A DNA stretch of 64,000 bases, taken from positions 33,602,658-33,666,657 of the forward strand of contig CM064433.1 in assembly GCA_032690845.1 (NCBI GenBank), given 5' to 3'. Source of the stretch: Eleusine coracana subsp. coracana. Taxonomy: Eukaryota; Streptophyta; Magnoliopsida; Poales; Poaceae. The notes below the pieces were generated by a model, which saw only the letters and a program-made list of their open reading frames with translations, was not told where the DNA came from and did no database searches. The translations under genes and the position numbers were made by a program. Below are positions 43,470-55,511 of the stretch, one piece after another (within the stretch, counting starts at the first letter, position 1; every line of letters begins with the position of its first letter).

Positions 43470-45770
43470 TGTGGGAATTAAGAACGCGGTGTAGCGAGAG
43501 GAGGTTTGGGCAGGTGGAACAAATAACGATTCCGCCACCGCCGACGCACGTGTCTTTCCTCGTTTCGTTGATGCCCTCTGTATGTTTTGTGCTCCTTGTG
43601 CCGGCAGCGGGCAGCAGCACATGCGTATGCATATGGCCTCCCAACCGTATCCAATCCATGAACATATCTCGTCATGTGGCAGCAGGCTGCGCGTCTTTGT
43701 ACACTCCCGTAGGTAGCACCAGGGAAGCTTCCCTCTGTCATCCCGCGCCGCCGTCGACATGCGTTGGGTGCATTGACAGTTTTGCGCGGTGCAGTGAATA
43801 TCTCTGGTGCGTGCTGCTTAGGCTACCAAATTCTGGAAAGCCTAGGGAGTCCGGGACTCGAAGGAACATTAGCTGACCAAACCATGCGGTGGCGGCTCGC
43901 GTCTGCCTATGTCAAACGGATAAACCGAGGATGGCAATGCTCTGCTTTGATGCGTGCGTAACGTTTTTTTTTCTTTTTCCATGCAACATTTTTTCCTATG
44001 TTTTTTCTACTCTTTCCTTTATGGGTTTGGGTGTAGCTGCTGGTGGGTGGGCCCTAATTCGGACTGGCGTCCTGTCAATGCCAGGTGGAAGGGATACAAT
44101 AGCCAAGTAATTACATGCAATAAAAATAGTAATTTTATTTGTTATATAAAAACTGTCAGATGCCTATGTAGTATTGTTGCACGGATGCATTCCGTGCATT
44201 TGGAACATAACTACCTGTCCAAAGTTCTTTCTGTGTTTTCTTTTTTTGTGTTATAGAAAGGTTCCTTAGACATTTTATATCTTCTCAAGATCAATCCGAC
44301 CTAGTCTCTTGAAGTCGCTCATATAGACACAGGGTGTACGTGTATGTTTATAGGAGTAAATGCTAGTGCGTGGATATGGATGTCTGCGTCTGCACTATGT
44401 TTAAGAAAATAGAACTACAAAGATGCCCAAACCAGAAGGAGAAAAGAATACACAGATATTGGGTGCTCCATGTTGCTCCCTCTCATCTTCCATTTATGGA
44501 AAGACAAACTTATGTAGCTAAGCAAAAAATGGATGAATCAAGATTGCCCACCAAGTTTTCTAAGAATTTGCGACGCTCACATAAATTACTTCCCCAAAAT
44601 AGTCAATTTGTTTCCTAAAAAAATAAATGTATTTCATGCATAATGAGGTCCCTATGTTTTGGTTTATCCCTACAAGTTATGAGACTCTAGAAAGATTTGG
44701 TCGATAATTTGATTCACATGTTCATTGTTAATATGTCGGTTAACAACCAATATACTACCAGAAAGAAAGTCTTCTCACCTCCTGTGGGAACTTTAAGAAT
44801 CCACCTGCAGAAACTAAGAAATCAAACTACATAATCAGACGATCCAATGTGAGGAAATGTGCACTATTATTTCCTGTTTACACAAAAAAACAATATAAAG
44901 GTGAATTTAATATCTAATATTTCACTCAAGCCTTAACATTGTCTATGTAGCTTAGGTTTATCCAGACAAGGCATCAACTAATGTTCGGTGGACCACTTGG
45001 TGTTAATATTTTTTTTATTTTAAAATTCTTTTGCCAACAAATATATTCAATAAAAACTAGGTAGTCCACCACACATGTTTAGTGAATGTTTGGATGACAC
45101 CATTACAATAATTAATATGTGTGACTTTTAGGGCTTATCACATGAAACTATCCACCACCAATTGTCGTATGAGGCTATCTGCAGTGAGATTGTGCCTTAA
45201 GGTCGCTGCATTTCCCTCCAGAAAACCCTTCAGAACAGCTCTAAGCTCTATATTAACTTTTTAATTCTTCAATTACCATTAGCAACATTACTTCGACTAG
45301 CATGATGCCTTTGGTCTGCCATAGACTAAAAATAAGAAGATTAAAGGTATAGCACCAAATTAATCATGATGTCATGTGTCAAACAAAATTAAGTTCTCCT
45401 TTTATTTGGTGTGAAGTCTAACAACAATGTTGTTGTGATTGCTTCCATTGCTGGTGTGCTAAGGGTTTTCAATGGACTTGAATGTGATGTTTTTTATAAT
45501 TATGTTCTCTATGTCGTGCTCGAGGGTCTAGCTAAGATTCATTTAAAATTCATCACAGGGCCTTTAGCTAACGTAGAGGCGAAGATGTGTGTAGGTCTGA
45601 CTGACAACAACCACACAGCCAGCATCGCCATCCTCCACATAGCTAGAAACTATGGAGTTCGTATTTGGAGTCAAGCACATGGATCTATAGAGATCTGCCA
45701 CCGATCAAGCCAAGGCGATTGAGAAACCTGGACAGATCAACGTCGAATGCTGAACGTCAGTGAAAGAGGT
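43470..45770. repeat. Segmental repeat unit B, part 1
   Basis: This segment aligns first with unit A part 1 (10170-10400) and then continuously with unit A part 2 (29430-31740). It shows empty sites for the retrotransposon (near 43710), the 286-bp MITE (near 43712) and the Stowaway MITE (near 44113). Open frames here, up to 135 codons, differ from those of unit A and show no conserved coding, so I do not call genes. It is interrupted at 45770 by the MULE. Confidence 0.75.
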
Positions 45771-48700
45771 GGAAAAAATTACGTACGCGTGGTACGTACC
45801 GCGTGCGGGGTGCACCCCCCGGATCGCCGCAGAAATGCGTTCTGACGCCCAAACCCACGCGCTCTTGTGACTTGGCTCACCCGTGGCACCCGCGCGCTTC
45901 ACCCTGCACCTCGGCTTGCTCGCCTATGCCTGGCATCGCGGCACCGCCGGTTCAGTTTTGTCGTAGGGTTTCTCTTCTCGCGTCGAATCATCTCCGCATC
46001 CTATCTTTGGACGACTGCCACTGCGGCTGGGCGGCGCCCTAATTCAGGATGACGGCATAGAGGAAGAGCACATCAAAGAGGCCATGGAGGAAGAGCACAA
46101 GGCCGATTCAACCATGGAGGAAGGGCGACGTGACGAACACCTTCCTAGCGACGGCCATGCCACGGACGAAGCAGAAGGCGGCGTGACGGTGACATCGGTG
46201 CAAGCTCTGTTGGATCCCAGGCAAGCTGTTCCGTCAACATCAGTCATCAGGTAACTGATGCGGCTGCTCCTCATCATGATCATCATTCATGTCTTGACAA
46301 TCAATCCCTGTTACGGTCTTCATTCTTAGTAGACCTCACGGTGCCTTTTTGATCTAGTTTACATACTCTTACTATGAATGATGATGTTGCTTCCAAACGC
46401 GGAGAAGAAGAACAACAAATACCACATGTAGGAGAAGTGTAGATTCAAGTAGCTAATGAGGTAAAAAAATAAAAGTACTAGTTTATAGACTATATCTAAT
46501 ATTTTTTTTGTTATGTTAGACCTTTAATTATTAATCATTTGTACAGGATATGGTTGATAAATATGGACTGATGGTACCTAAAGTTGGAACGACTTTTGAC
46601 TGTGAGGAAAAAGCTTAGGAGATGTACAATACCTATGCTGGGTTTGCTGGCTTTAGTGTTAGAAAGAGCAGGATGAAGCGCCACAAATTAGATGATAGTT
46701 TATGTCAGAAATATTTTGTTTGCAGTGGTGAAGGACGTCGGAAAAATGAGGCATCACTAAAAGATATTACAAGGACCGGTTGTGATGCTCATGTTCATTT
46801 TAGTATCAGCAAGGAGAATGTATGACTCTGCAAAAGGTCGTAGTAGAGCACAACCATTATCTTGCCAGTCCAAATAAGACATATAAGTTGAGGTCCCAAT
46901 GAGAGATCATAGAGGCAGATAGAAAATTAATTGGACAGGCATGGCGGTCTGGAATGAAGCCGTCCCAAGTTTTCAATTTCATGAAGGAGCATATGGAGGG
47001 GAAGATAAAGTACCATTTACTAAGATGGATTGCTACAATGAGATTGGTCACAAGCACAAACAGTATTTAGAAGCCAATGATGCACAAACATTATCTGAAT
47101 ATTTGAGAAATAAACAAGCCCAGGACCCTACATTTTTTTATGCAGTTGAGTTGGACAAGGATACTGGTCAAATAGCAAATTTCTTTTGGGCAGATGGTTA
47201 GTCTATCATGAAATACAAATGCTTTGGTGATGCTATGTCCTTTGACGCCACATTTCAAACAAATAAGTTTGAAATGCCTTTTGCTCTGATTCTTGGCACC
47301 AACCATCACAAGGAAACAATAATTTTTGGGTGTGCACTCATGTTCAACGAGACTATTCCATCATTAGTTTGGCTATTTGAGTCCTTTCTTCAAGCAATGT
47401 CTAGAAAGCACCCAAGCACAATTTTCACAGATCAAGACGCGGCAATGACAGTAGCAATTGCTCATGTATTCCCTAACATAGCCCACCGCCTATGTTTGTG
47501 GCATATTGGCCAAAATGGTGTCAAACATCTTGGTCCAATAATTAAAGCGGCACAGGACGAGGCAGAGGACAAGTCAGGTAATAAGTCAGGTAACAAGTTT
47601 TGGGCGGATTTCAAAAGTTGTATCTATGAAGACAGAGCTGAGATTTACTTCACAGAGAAATGGAATGAATTATTGGTTAAATACAACCTTAAGGATAACA
47701 CATGGATGTCAAACCGGTATGCTTTGAGGGCAAAGTGGGTTGTGGTACACCGTGACTCATTTACAGCAGACATGCACTTGACCCGGAGGAGCAAAGGTAT
47801 GAACAATGTCTTCAAGAAAACATTTCGTAGGAAACTCGGTCTTTCAGAACTCCTTGTAGAATGTGAAAATGTTGTAGTCACTAAGGTCAAATGAGAAGGA
47901 TGCTGATTTTCAGTCATGTCTGAAGATCCTAGCTTCCCACATTCCAAATCTGCCAATGTTGAAAACTACAGCTGAAACATACACAAGGAGAATGTATTCA
48001 GATTTTGAGGAAGAGTTTAAAAAACAATTTACATTGTCTTGTGAATTGTTGGAAGGTAATGGGACAAACTTGACATGCTTTGTTAAGTATATGCAATTTG
48101 AGCATGGAGCAACAGTAGTATTGTACACTGAAGATTTGACTATTACATGCTCTTGCCGGATGTTTGAATGCATAGGTATGTTAAGTATTATCTTTCAGGC
48201 TGTTTAAATTAAATTTTGTATCCTGAAATATTGTTTGTTTAAATTTGGAACTATCTGTTTCAGGTTTATTATGCAAACATGCTATTAGAGTCTACAATAT
48301 GAATGGGATATATAATTTACCATCATAATATATACTGTCTAGATGGACAAAATATGCTAAAAATGGATTTTATATTGAAAGAAAACAAGGATCCGATGAG
48401 GGAGATTTGAATGCACAGGCAGCACTTATATCACGACAGGCCACATCTCTTGCATTGAAGTGTTCGTCATCAAAAGAACTACTTGATAAAATCCAGAAAG
48501 CCATGCCTGACTTGAACTTGGAAGCAGATACTTATCTAAGTGAGATGCATGCAAATTCCAATAAGATTTCCCCTACTCTAAATGAATGTGTCAGAGATCC
48601 ACTAAATGGTGTAATATCATTCAGAATCCCTCCAATCATAAAAGGTCCAAAGGAGACACGTTTTAAAAATGTTCTTGAGAAGAACCCAGGGAAGAATAAG

Positions 48701-49689
48701 AAGAAGAAGGGTGCCCAGAAGAAAGGTAGCGACCTGTATGATACCTTTTGATAGTAGTGTAAATTTTATTCTAGATATTTCTTTATCATATATATTGCAT
48801 TGCAGGCGACGATCTGAAAAAGTTGATATCAAAACAAGAGACGAACGCCCTGAGTCAAACCAAATAATTGTAAGATATTAGCTATTTTCACAATTTATTC
48901 TATTACAATTATGATTTATGAACAATTTCTTGTACTATACACAGGATTGTAATGTTGGGGCATCTTCAACCATGAATGCTCCTTTCGTCCAAGGTGCATA
49001 TACTAATGTCACAATGCCCCAGTTCAATTTATTTGCCAATCCTTCTGCAATGGCTCCTCCATACATACGAGGAGGGTACATAAGTCTCTTAATGGGAGTT
49101 GATCAAGATGCTACAACGCAAGCTGCTGTTAGAAAGTTACATTTTGATGAATCTATGTAGACATGTTCTCATGAATTGATCAAGACACGTTTTGTAAACA
49201 TAAATTTATTTTGCTGTTACGAGAGTTGATCAAGACACGTTTTGTAAACATGAATTTATTTTGCTGTTATGAGAGCAAGCATATTGGATATTTGTTTTAT
49301 CAACATTAATTTATAATGGCTGTCATTTATGTGATATTCAGAGAATTAGTAAAGTCTGAAACAACATCATTTAGCTGTTTTTGAAAATTATTTCTGAGCA
49401 ACTTTGCATCTAAACTTTGGCCCTACAGTAGCAAAAGGGATCTATGAACATTGGTGATTATGTACTCTTATTTGTTGCGCTAGATGTCGGAGTTAAGTAA
49501 TTTTAAGAGAGCTCTAAAAATCGTTTCCAGCCCTGGGCGAGCCGATTGCTTGACATGGGAGGCATCGAGTCGTGCGGGCGGCGTCGAGCCGATCGCCCTC
49601 ACGGGGACGCGCGGGGCCTGGCGCTCGCTCGACCAATCGCGCGACGACACGAGGGGGGGCGCAGCGCGCCAACACCATTTTTTTTTCCC
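45771..49689 (+). mobile_element. Mutator-like element (FAR1-type MULE), 3919 bp
   Basis: The ends GGAAAAAATTACG and, inverted, GGGAAAAAAAAATGG are weakly similar terminal repeats followed by GC-rich subterminal sequence on both sides. The flanks aaagaggt (45763-45770) and atagaggt (49690-49697) match in seven of eight bases, near the 9-bp duplication of Mutator elements. Unit A at 31735-31750 shows the uninterrupted form. The element carries one FAR1/FRS-related transposase gene with several stops and is inactive by itself. Confidence 0.82.
46035..49160 (+). pseudogene. FAR1/FRS-related MULE transposase, broken
   Basis: An acidic first exon (about 46050-46251) ends at a GT donor. A FAR1 DNA-binding zinc finger starts at VPKVGTTFDCEEKA (46590), hits a TAG and continues as EMYNTYAGFAGFSVRKS; stops and a frame shift follow between 46820 and 46990. 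The MULE catalytic domain (46941-47894) has FGDAMSFDATFQTN, TDQDAAM and AHRLCLWHIGQN, so the first catalytic aspartate and the CxxH-like motif are present; a TAG sits at 47199. The SWIM zinc motif (CSCRMFECIG, then LLCKHA) is split by an 88-bp GT-AG intron at 48176-48263. A TAA follows at about 48327. The C-terminal tail runs to 49160. Related proteins also serve as host phytochrome-A regulators, but here the terminal repeats show a transposon gene. Confidence 0.85.
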
Positions 49690-50118
49690 ATAGAGGTATC
49701 CAAGTGTTTTTCAATATTCCTTTTTGTCGAATGAGAATGGAGAAACAGTGGGACACGGATGGAAGGTTGGATGCCATGGGCCCACCTGTCTACTGCTGCC
49801 GCACGCATCGTCGTTTTCACGGTGCCTCCTGCAAGTTCTGCTGCTGGCTGCTGGGGCTACACGGAAGCCTAGCCCGCTCGGGCGCGCGCCGCCCACCGCC
49901 AACAACTATACAAAGGCATCCACATCCAGAAATCTTGTACTAGTACTACTATGTAAATCTTGTACTAGTACTACAAAGCCGCCCGACATGCATGCTTAAA
50001 CTTAGCTCGTGATGAGATATAGCTTTGTTTTGTTCTGTTTTCTACGGCCGACATAGGTGTACCAGCGCTAGCTGTCTCAAGCGCCATCTGCCGTGCTACG
50101 TCGTCATGTTTCTGTTCT

Positions 50119-50204
50119 GTATACGTGCGCGGTGCACAAAACGTATATGCTGTTCATGTGCGCACATGAACAGCATATACGTTTTGTATACCATGCACGT
50201 ATCA
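50119..50204. repeat. 86-bp imperfect palindrome with a 52-bp perfect core
   Basis: Positions 50136-50161 and 50162-50187 are exact inverted copies of 26 bp with no loop (core catgtgcgcacatg). Homology extends outward to 50119 and 50204 with a few mismatches. A third partial copy (tgtgcgcccatgaacagcat) lies at 50220-50239. Unit C lacks the structure. It has no flanking target duplication that I can see. Confidence 0.85.
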
Positions 50205-50597
50205 GGCAAGATCTCGGTTATGTGCGCCCATGAACAGCATAGGTGTACCAGCGCTGCTGAACGTACACGCTGGGCTTGCTTATTAACTCTGTGGAGTTAT
50301 TAGAAACGTTTAATTCTACATCGAGTGTCTGAGAGAGATCATGGACGAAAAGCTTAACATTGAGTGACTGTGTGGAGCTTAAGCCCTCTTGAGTCGACGC
50401 TGGTTGCATATATAGAAGGAAACCAGCAATGATCATGTGCTGTCTCGTATTGTCTCGTATTAGTATATTGCCATGAACTTGCACGGAGCAAATACTACTC
50501 TGGGTACACACTAGGTGAAGATGAAATGCATATTTATTGAGAGTTATTTTTGCATCAAACAAATAGATGCATTATTACTACGTCAAATCATGCATGT

Positions 50598-50929
50598 CTA
50601 CAACGTTTGAGTACAACGGGTTCGCATATGGAAGCACCGATATTGTGGAGGCGGTGGTGGTGGCGCATGTAGTGGTGGTGAGCACTGATCACCTTTGGAG
50701 CCTGTACATGCATGCAACACGATAGAAGAAATCAGACAAGATCTCGGTTTTGCTCACTGTTAATATAAAAAGACCTAGATATTCTATTGTTGATCCAGTA
50801 AGAGAAAGGGTGCTTACACTTTGCCCCGGCTTGACAGGATGGGAAGGTGGTGGAGATGATAGCAAGAAACAAGAAAACAGCGACAGTCAAGAACGTAATC
50901 CTTGTCCCTCTGCTCTTGACGAGGGCCAT
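50598..50929 (-). CDS. Truncated cysteine-rich secreted peptide gene (unit B paralog)
   Basis: Exon 1 is 50929-50818 and exon 2 is 50701-50598, joined over a 116-bp GT-AG intron (50817-50702). The 71-residue product has a signal peptide (MALVKSRGTRITFLTVAVFL and hydrophobic residues to about 34), then CSKGDQC, a run of six prolines, and two more cysteines before an early stop. Compared with the unit C gene, about 78 bp of exon 2 (the part encoding the last six cysteines) is replaced by four bases, and the frame change adds TQTL and a stop. The TATA box and splice sites are kept. It may be expressed but the peptide cannot form the same disulfide fold; it is probably a decaying paralog. Confidence 0.65.
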
Positions 50930-51018
50930 TATTAAATGAAAACTTGCCTCTTTTCGTGATAAAGAGAGGATGCTTGTTTTCTGTATATCTATGTGTCTTG
51001 TTACGGTGGGTGTTCTCT

Positions 51019-51033
51019 GGTACTTATATAGAA
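51019..51033 (-). promoter_or_regulatory. TATA box of the truncated peptide gene
   Basis: The minus strand reads TTCTATATAAGTACC about 95 bp upstream of the ATG at 50929. The same box stands at the same distance before the unit C gene, supporting both as real promoters. Confidence 0.7.
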
Positions 51034-52362
51034 CTCTCACCACACACATTAAATCAATGTACTTGCCAAGATTTTCCCCTTAATTATTTTGTGTACTACT
51101 TCCGGTCAAAATCTAATCTTGGAAGCTATTTTATATAAGATATCTGGGCATTAGTTTTTTATCTGCTCTAATGATTATAATGATCTGAAAATCTAATATT
51201 GGATACTATTTTGTATAAGAATAGATATGGGCATTAGTTGTCCATCTGCCCTTCAAAAATATTTAATGCTAGTTTGTGTGTAAGAGATACGATGCATTGA
51301 TACGGATATACTAACACTATATGTTATCTATGAAGATATGATGCATTACATGTCTACACCATACTGTAGCTTTACTATCTATTATATTATATATACTAGC
51401 AAAGTGGCCATTGCGTTGCAATGGGCAGCTACAAATAACTTCAATTAACAACATTTAATAATTTAAAAGCAGACACCTCCTCTTCAACTTGTTATAACGG
51501 TTATATTAAATTAAAGGAAGAAGTAAACAAATGCAGGCTTGGTTCACTTCAAACATAAAACACGAGGCAAAGGACCTTAGCTGACTTGTCACAGAGCAAA
51601 CAGTAGCAGGACATCCAGTCAGGTCACAAAGCGAACAGTACCAATACATATTAACCATCGTTCACCGAGGCATAATATCCAACCTTCATTCAGCAAATGC
51701 ACTAGTCCCTACATCCAACTTTAAATCATGCCAGGTATTAATAATCCTGCACGAATAGATCCACTAAACAATATCCATGCAGAAACTTATAATCTTATTG
51801 GGATGGCATCTGCGTATTAAATAGTTCATAGAAAACCTTAGTCCTCGCATGAAGAGATCCACTAACCAACGTCCATGCAAGATCAATACACTTATTTTTG
51901 CAGCCACAATACGGTAACTAAGTAAGCTCCATTCATGCAATGGAGTGTGACCGTGCGCATAAAACACTGCACACACAACGGCATTATTGGATCCAAAAAA
52001 CTTTGCATCCCTACGCATGGCCTTGGTGTCTTAAGACTTGGAAAAAATAAAGCATTGACTCATCACCTGGATTGCACAAGGTCAAACTGCAAGTTAGGGC
52101 AAACAACAACAGCAGCATGAAAATCAGGAGCGTCTACGATCACCCGGCGCCGGAAAAGGAAACTGGCAGTTTGGCTACTTGTGGTGGAAACGAACTGAAC
52201 TTGTAGATAACCAATTGGATGGACCTTGATCTCAACAGTGGCGTTGTGTAGCTGTGAGTTCGCAGTTGATCTTAGCGGTGGCAGGGTTCTTTTAGCGAAG
52301 TTAGGCTACAAACAGAGTCATGAGTCAACAATCACAAACGCTCACCCTGCAGAGCTAAATAA

Positions 52363-52519
52363 CCTCTCTTTTCTCATACGAACAATATACTAAGCATGCT
52401 CTACCCAAACAACGCACACCCGAGCCGATCAAATGGACACAAAGACGAACACGATGGATACGAACGGCCAAATGCTCGTGGAGATGTGATGACCTCTCTT
52501 TTCTCATACGAACAATATA
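52363..52519. repeat. 28-bp direct repeat inside the Helitron block
   Basis: acctctcttttctcatacga and the following bases occur at 52363-52390 and 52492-52519, 129 bp apart. This may be an internal insertion scar. Confidence 0.85.
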
Positions 52520-52539
52520 TGGGTCGTCTCGTGGGAGTG

Positions 52540-53200
52540 TGCAGCGGGCCGTTACATGGAAATCGAATTGTGGGCTGGCACGATGAACGGGTACGGCGCT
52601 GTGTTCAAAGATCCGCACAAGTTCTTGGGTGGGCTTGGCATGCCGGGTGTCCTGCTCGTCAACCGTGCGCTCTACCACCTCGTTGGTGCACCGCCCTCCA
52701 TCTGTAGCAGCGGCACCCCGTCGCCTACGTCAACGACTTCAGCGATGTGGTATATACTCTAAGTCATTGATATTCTCGGCAGCGCCAGCCAGCCAGGTAG
52801 GCACATGGGACGACGTATCACTGGCATATCAACTGCTTCGATCACGCAGGACACGGTGTACCATGAAGACATCGAGGAGCGGGAGGGCACGAGCACGCCT
52901 GCGCATTTACGTCGAGGTGACCATGGCACGGCTTCTGGCCAACCCACCCCTCGAGAGGTGCTCGGCAACATCGTCGTATGCCACCTGGCACCTGCTCATC
53001 TTCTACTTCCGCATATACCATGACACGGCTGCGGTAATGGGAGGGCGGCGATGACAATGGCGGAGAGGCCTCTCCACGGCCGGTTCATGGCCAACCTCCT
53101 CAAAGACCTGTTCGGTGTCCAAACCAGGGGCGAGTGCGCACGCTGATCGGTGTTGGCGAGGAGCTCTCACTTCGTGCATCCGCGACACCATTGTTAAGGT
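52540..53200 (+). pseudogene. Possible captured gene fragments in the Helitron block
   Basis: The region is markedly more GC-rich than its surroundings. Frames on the plus strand give short protein-like stretches such as GMPGVLLVNRALYHLV (about 52638) and RIYVEVTMARLLANPPLERC (about 52907) in different frames, with an AT-rich gap that could be an intron. I recognise no family. Composition and location suggest exon pieces carried by a Helitron, which commonly capture host gene fragments. Confidence 0.35.
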
Positions 53201-55511
53201 AGTACTCATACATATACATGCATATAGGAGTCGTACTTATTACGGCTATCGTTCGTTTGATCTTACATGCGTAGGACTCGTATTGCGTTAGGACATGGAG
53301 AAAACCGACTCATAGAGAGATGTTTGTTGAAGGAAACCATGACTATGAAAGCTCATGCCTCATGGAAACCATGAAAGTGAAAGACTATGTGGACACCAAC
53401 GAAAAGAAAAAGTGAAAGACCGCACCGGTTTCATTAAGGAGTAGAGATATTTGAGCAACAAAAGGAGTCACCACGTTTGCTCTCAAGGTCTAAAAATTTC
53501 CACATTAATTAGAGGAAAAAGAAAAAGAAAAAATTACCCACCCCTGCCATTATAAAAAACTTAGTCCAAAATACCCCTATTCCTTTTAATTATTTACCCA
53601 CCATTGCCATTTTCCTTTTGCAATTGACGTGAGGGAAAAAAATTTACGAGTACACATTGTGAGCTGCTTTCCTGAAGTACTACATAGAAATAACCGGCAC
53701 AACCATTGGCGGTAGGGAATCTTAGTTTTAGGTGTTATCGACGTCCAGACCTAATTGGTGCAGGTCACAAGATGTGAAATCGACGCATATGCATATCTAA
53801 ACTTTCCGGTTATTCGTGTGGACTGTGATGAGCTGCTGCAGTGTCCTGATATTGAACGTCCACATGACATTAATGTCAAAATCATGCTATCAAGCGCAAG
53901 GACATTATTAGCTACGTATTTAACAACAATGAAGCATGCTGGTCAACGTATTTGTCCAATGACTACCATCCTTCTCAGATGTAAAATTCAATCCTCTAAT
54001 TGTTCCGCACTTTGTGAGGTCAACGAATCCGCTTGCCTGAAAATGCAATCTTGCAGCTACGGAGTGTTGGAGCAATTATATTGACAAAGATGACTTTCGT
54101 TAGTAATCATAGTCTTCATGCGTTGTGAGATGTACTAATGTTGATTGATACTTCAACCTTAGCCAAGAAAAGATATGAGATTGATTGTAAAATAAAAAGG
54201 CAAAGTCAAATACTAGAAAAACTTGAATTTTATTGATCAATGATAGAAGTCAAAAGGAAATAATTATATATCACCACAAATAAGATATTCTGTCTTGTCC
54301 GTGTATCTTATTAATAAGTACATGCTCTAGCATCATGTTGAGAAAAAATAACAAATTGATCATTTGTGCATGGAGTTTGAATATATAGTTATCAAGATCA
54401 AACATCAAGGTTGTTCACCAATGGAGTAGCCAATGTACCTGATAGATGTTGTTTTGTTGATGACCAGGCTCTACGGTAATGCAATGGATGGAGCAACTGC
54501 TAGAGTTACTGAACACGGATGCAAAAACATGGCTTACCAAACAGAGTTACCAAATATAAGAAGGCGTGAAATGGCAATCACTACAGTGAGATAGTAGTGG
54601 ACTTACCAATGATTGAGTCAGGTGTCTGATGGCTTTACAAGGAGTATAAACTCACATTATTTGAAAACAGGTTTATAAATTACTATAAGACTCTTTTATA
54701 GTAGTCCTAAATCATACTCTTACACCTCACGGTTTAAGATTAGAGTCTAATTCAGATAATTTATTTATATGTTAGACACACTTTCCCTCATATGAAATTT
54801 CACACGTTCAGTTGTTGGTGAACGTGCATGCCTCTAGCCAGCATATATGTACAAGAATACATATATGTATTGTACATATGTGTATATGTACAAGCTATAG
54901 TTTTTTTTATCATTTGTACAGCATATGTATCAAATACTAGATCAGCTTTAAGCCACACACGTATTGTCCAATAATTGTTCCATCAAGATTAGAGTTGGCT
55001 TGCATTTAACATATGTTAATATGACAATGTTACAACATTTAACTTGGCATGCATATCAGCTGGCATATATTTTCTGTTTCTCAACGCATGTATCAAGAAG
55101 AAAATTTGTCATCTAAGTACGTTCACCCTTGCATGTTACCCTACCACCTTTTTTTAATGATTCATGAAATAATATCAAAAAGTTATCATGTGTATTCACC
55201 TTGTCACATGATTGTCACGTTTGTTTCTGTTAAATGATTTATCCCTTTTAACAGGACAAAAAAAAACTAATGTGTATGATTCCATTGTCACGTCATCTAT
55301 CACATTAATTGAGTTCTAGAAAATTTATGGATGATCTATTGCACAATAGGATGCAAGAGTTTGTTGTGGCCATCGAGATTTACTCAAGTGATGGTCTATA
55401 ATTATTTGGGACTACAATGGAAAAACACTTATAAGTGAAGGTGTACAACGATAATGATAATTAGCTTTATAACAATGTAAAACCGCGCAAATGCACGGGC
55501 CACCCTACTAG
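53201..55511. other. AT-rich right part of the Helitron block
   Basis: A 109-codon frame at 53755-54084 (plus) begins VTRCEIDAYAYLNFPVIRVDC and may be another captured piece; I cannot assign it. The rest, to the CTAG end, has no coding signal. Confidence 0.3.

Larger units (their letters stand above)
49690..51395. repeat. Segmental repeat unit B, part 2
   Basis: The sequence resumes unit A homology at 49698-49790 (ggagaaacag, catgggcccacctgtc) and is homologous to unit C from 49795 onward (aligns with 56640-58320, for example tagcccgctcgggcgcg and ttaattctacatcgagtgtctgagagagatcat). It contains the truncated cysteine-rich peptide gene, a large inverted repeat (50119-50204) and direct repeats of aggtgtaccagcgct at about 50056 and 50240. 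A Helitron-type end interrupts it at 51396. Confidence 0.75.
51396..55511. mobile_element. Helitron-bounded block, 4.1 kb
   Basis: The left border is a minus-strand Helitron 3' end (hairpin CCCATTGCAACGCAATGG, spacer, CTAG at 51396, followed by T). The right border is a plus-strand Helitron 3' end (hairpin arms GCGC and GTGC region, ccaccctactag at 55511, followed by T). Unit C near 58310 is continuous where this block sits. Two outward-facing 3' ends imply two Helitrons inserted next to each other or one within another. No Rep/helicase gene is visible. The interior holds GC-rich pieces at 52540-53200 and 53750-54080. Confidence 0.6.

Noticed and set aside
45411..45722. 103-codon plus frame in unit B
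   Set aside because: The homologous region of unit A (31340-31700) has no corresponding open frame, so the coding potential is not conserved.
52396..53209. A complete host gene in the Helitron block
   Set aside because: Protein-like pieces fall in different frames without start, consistent splice sites or a recognisable domain, so only captured fragments can be claimed.
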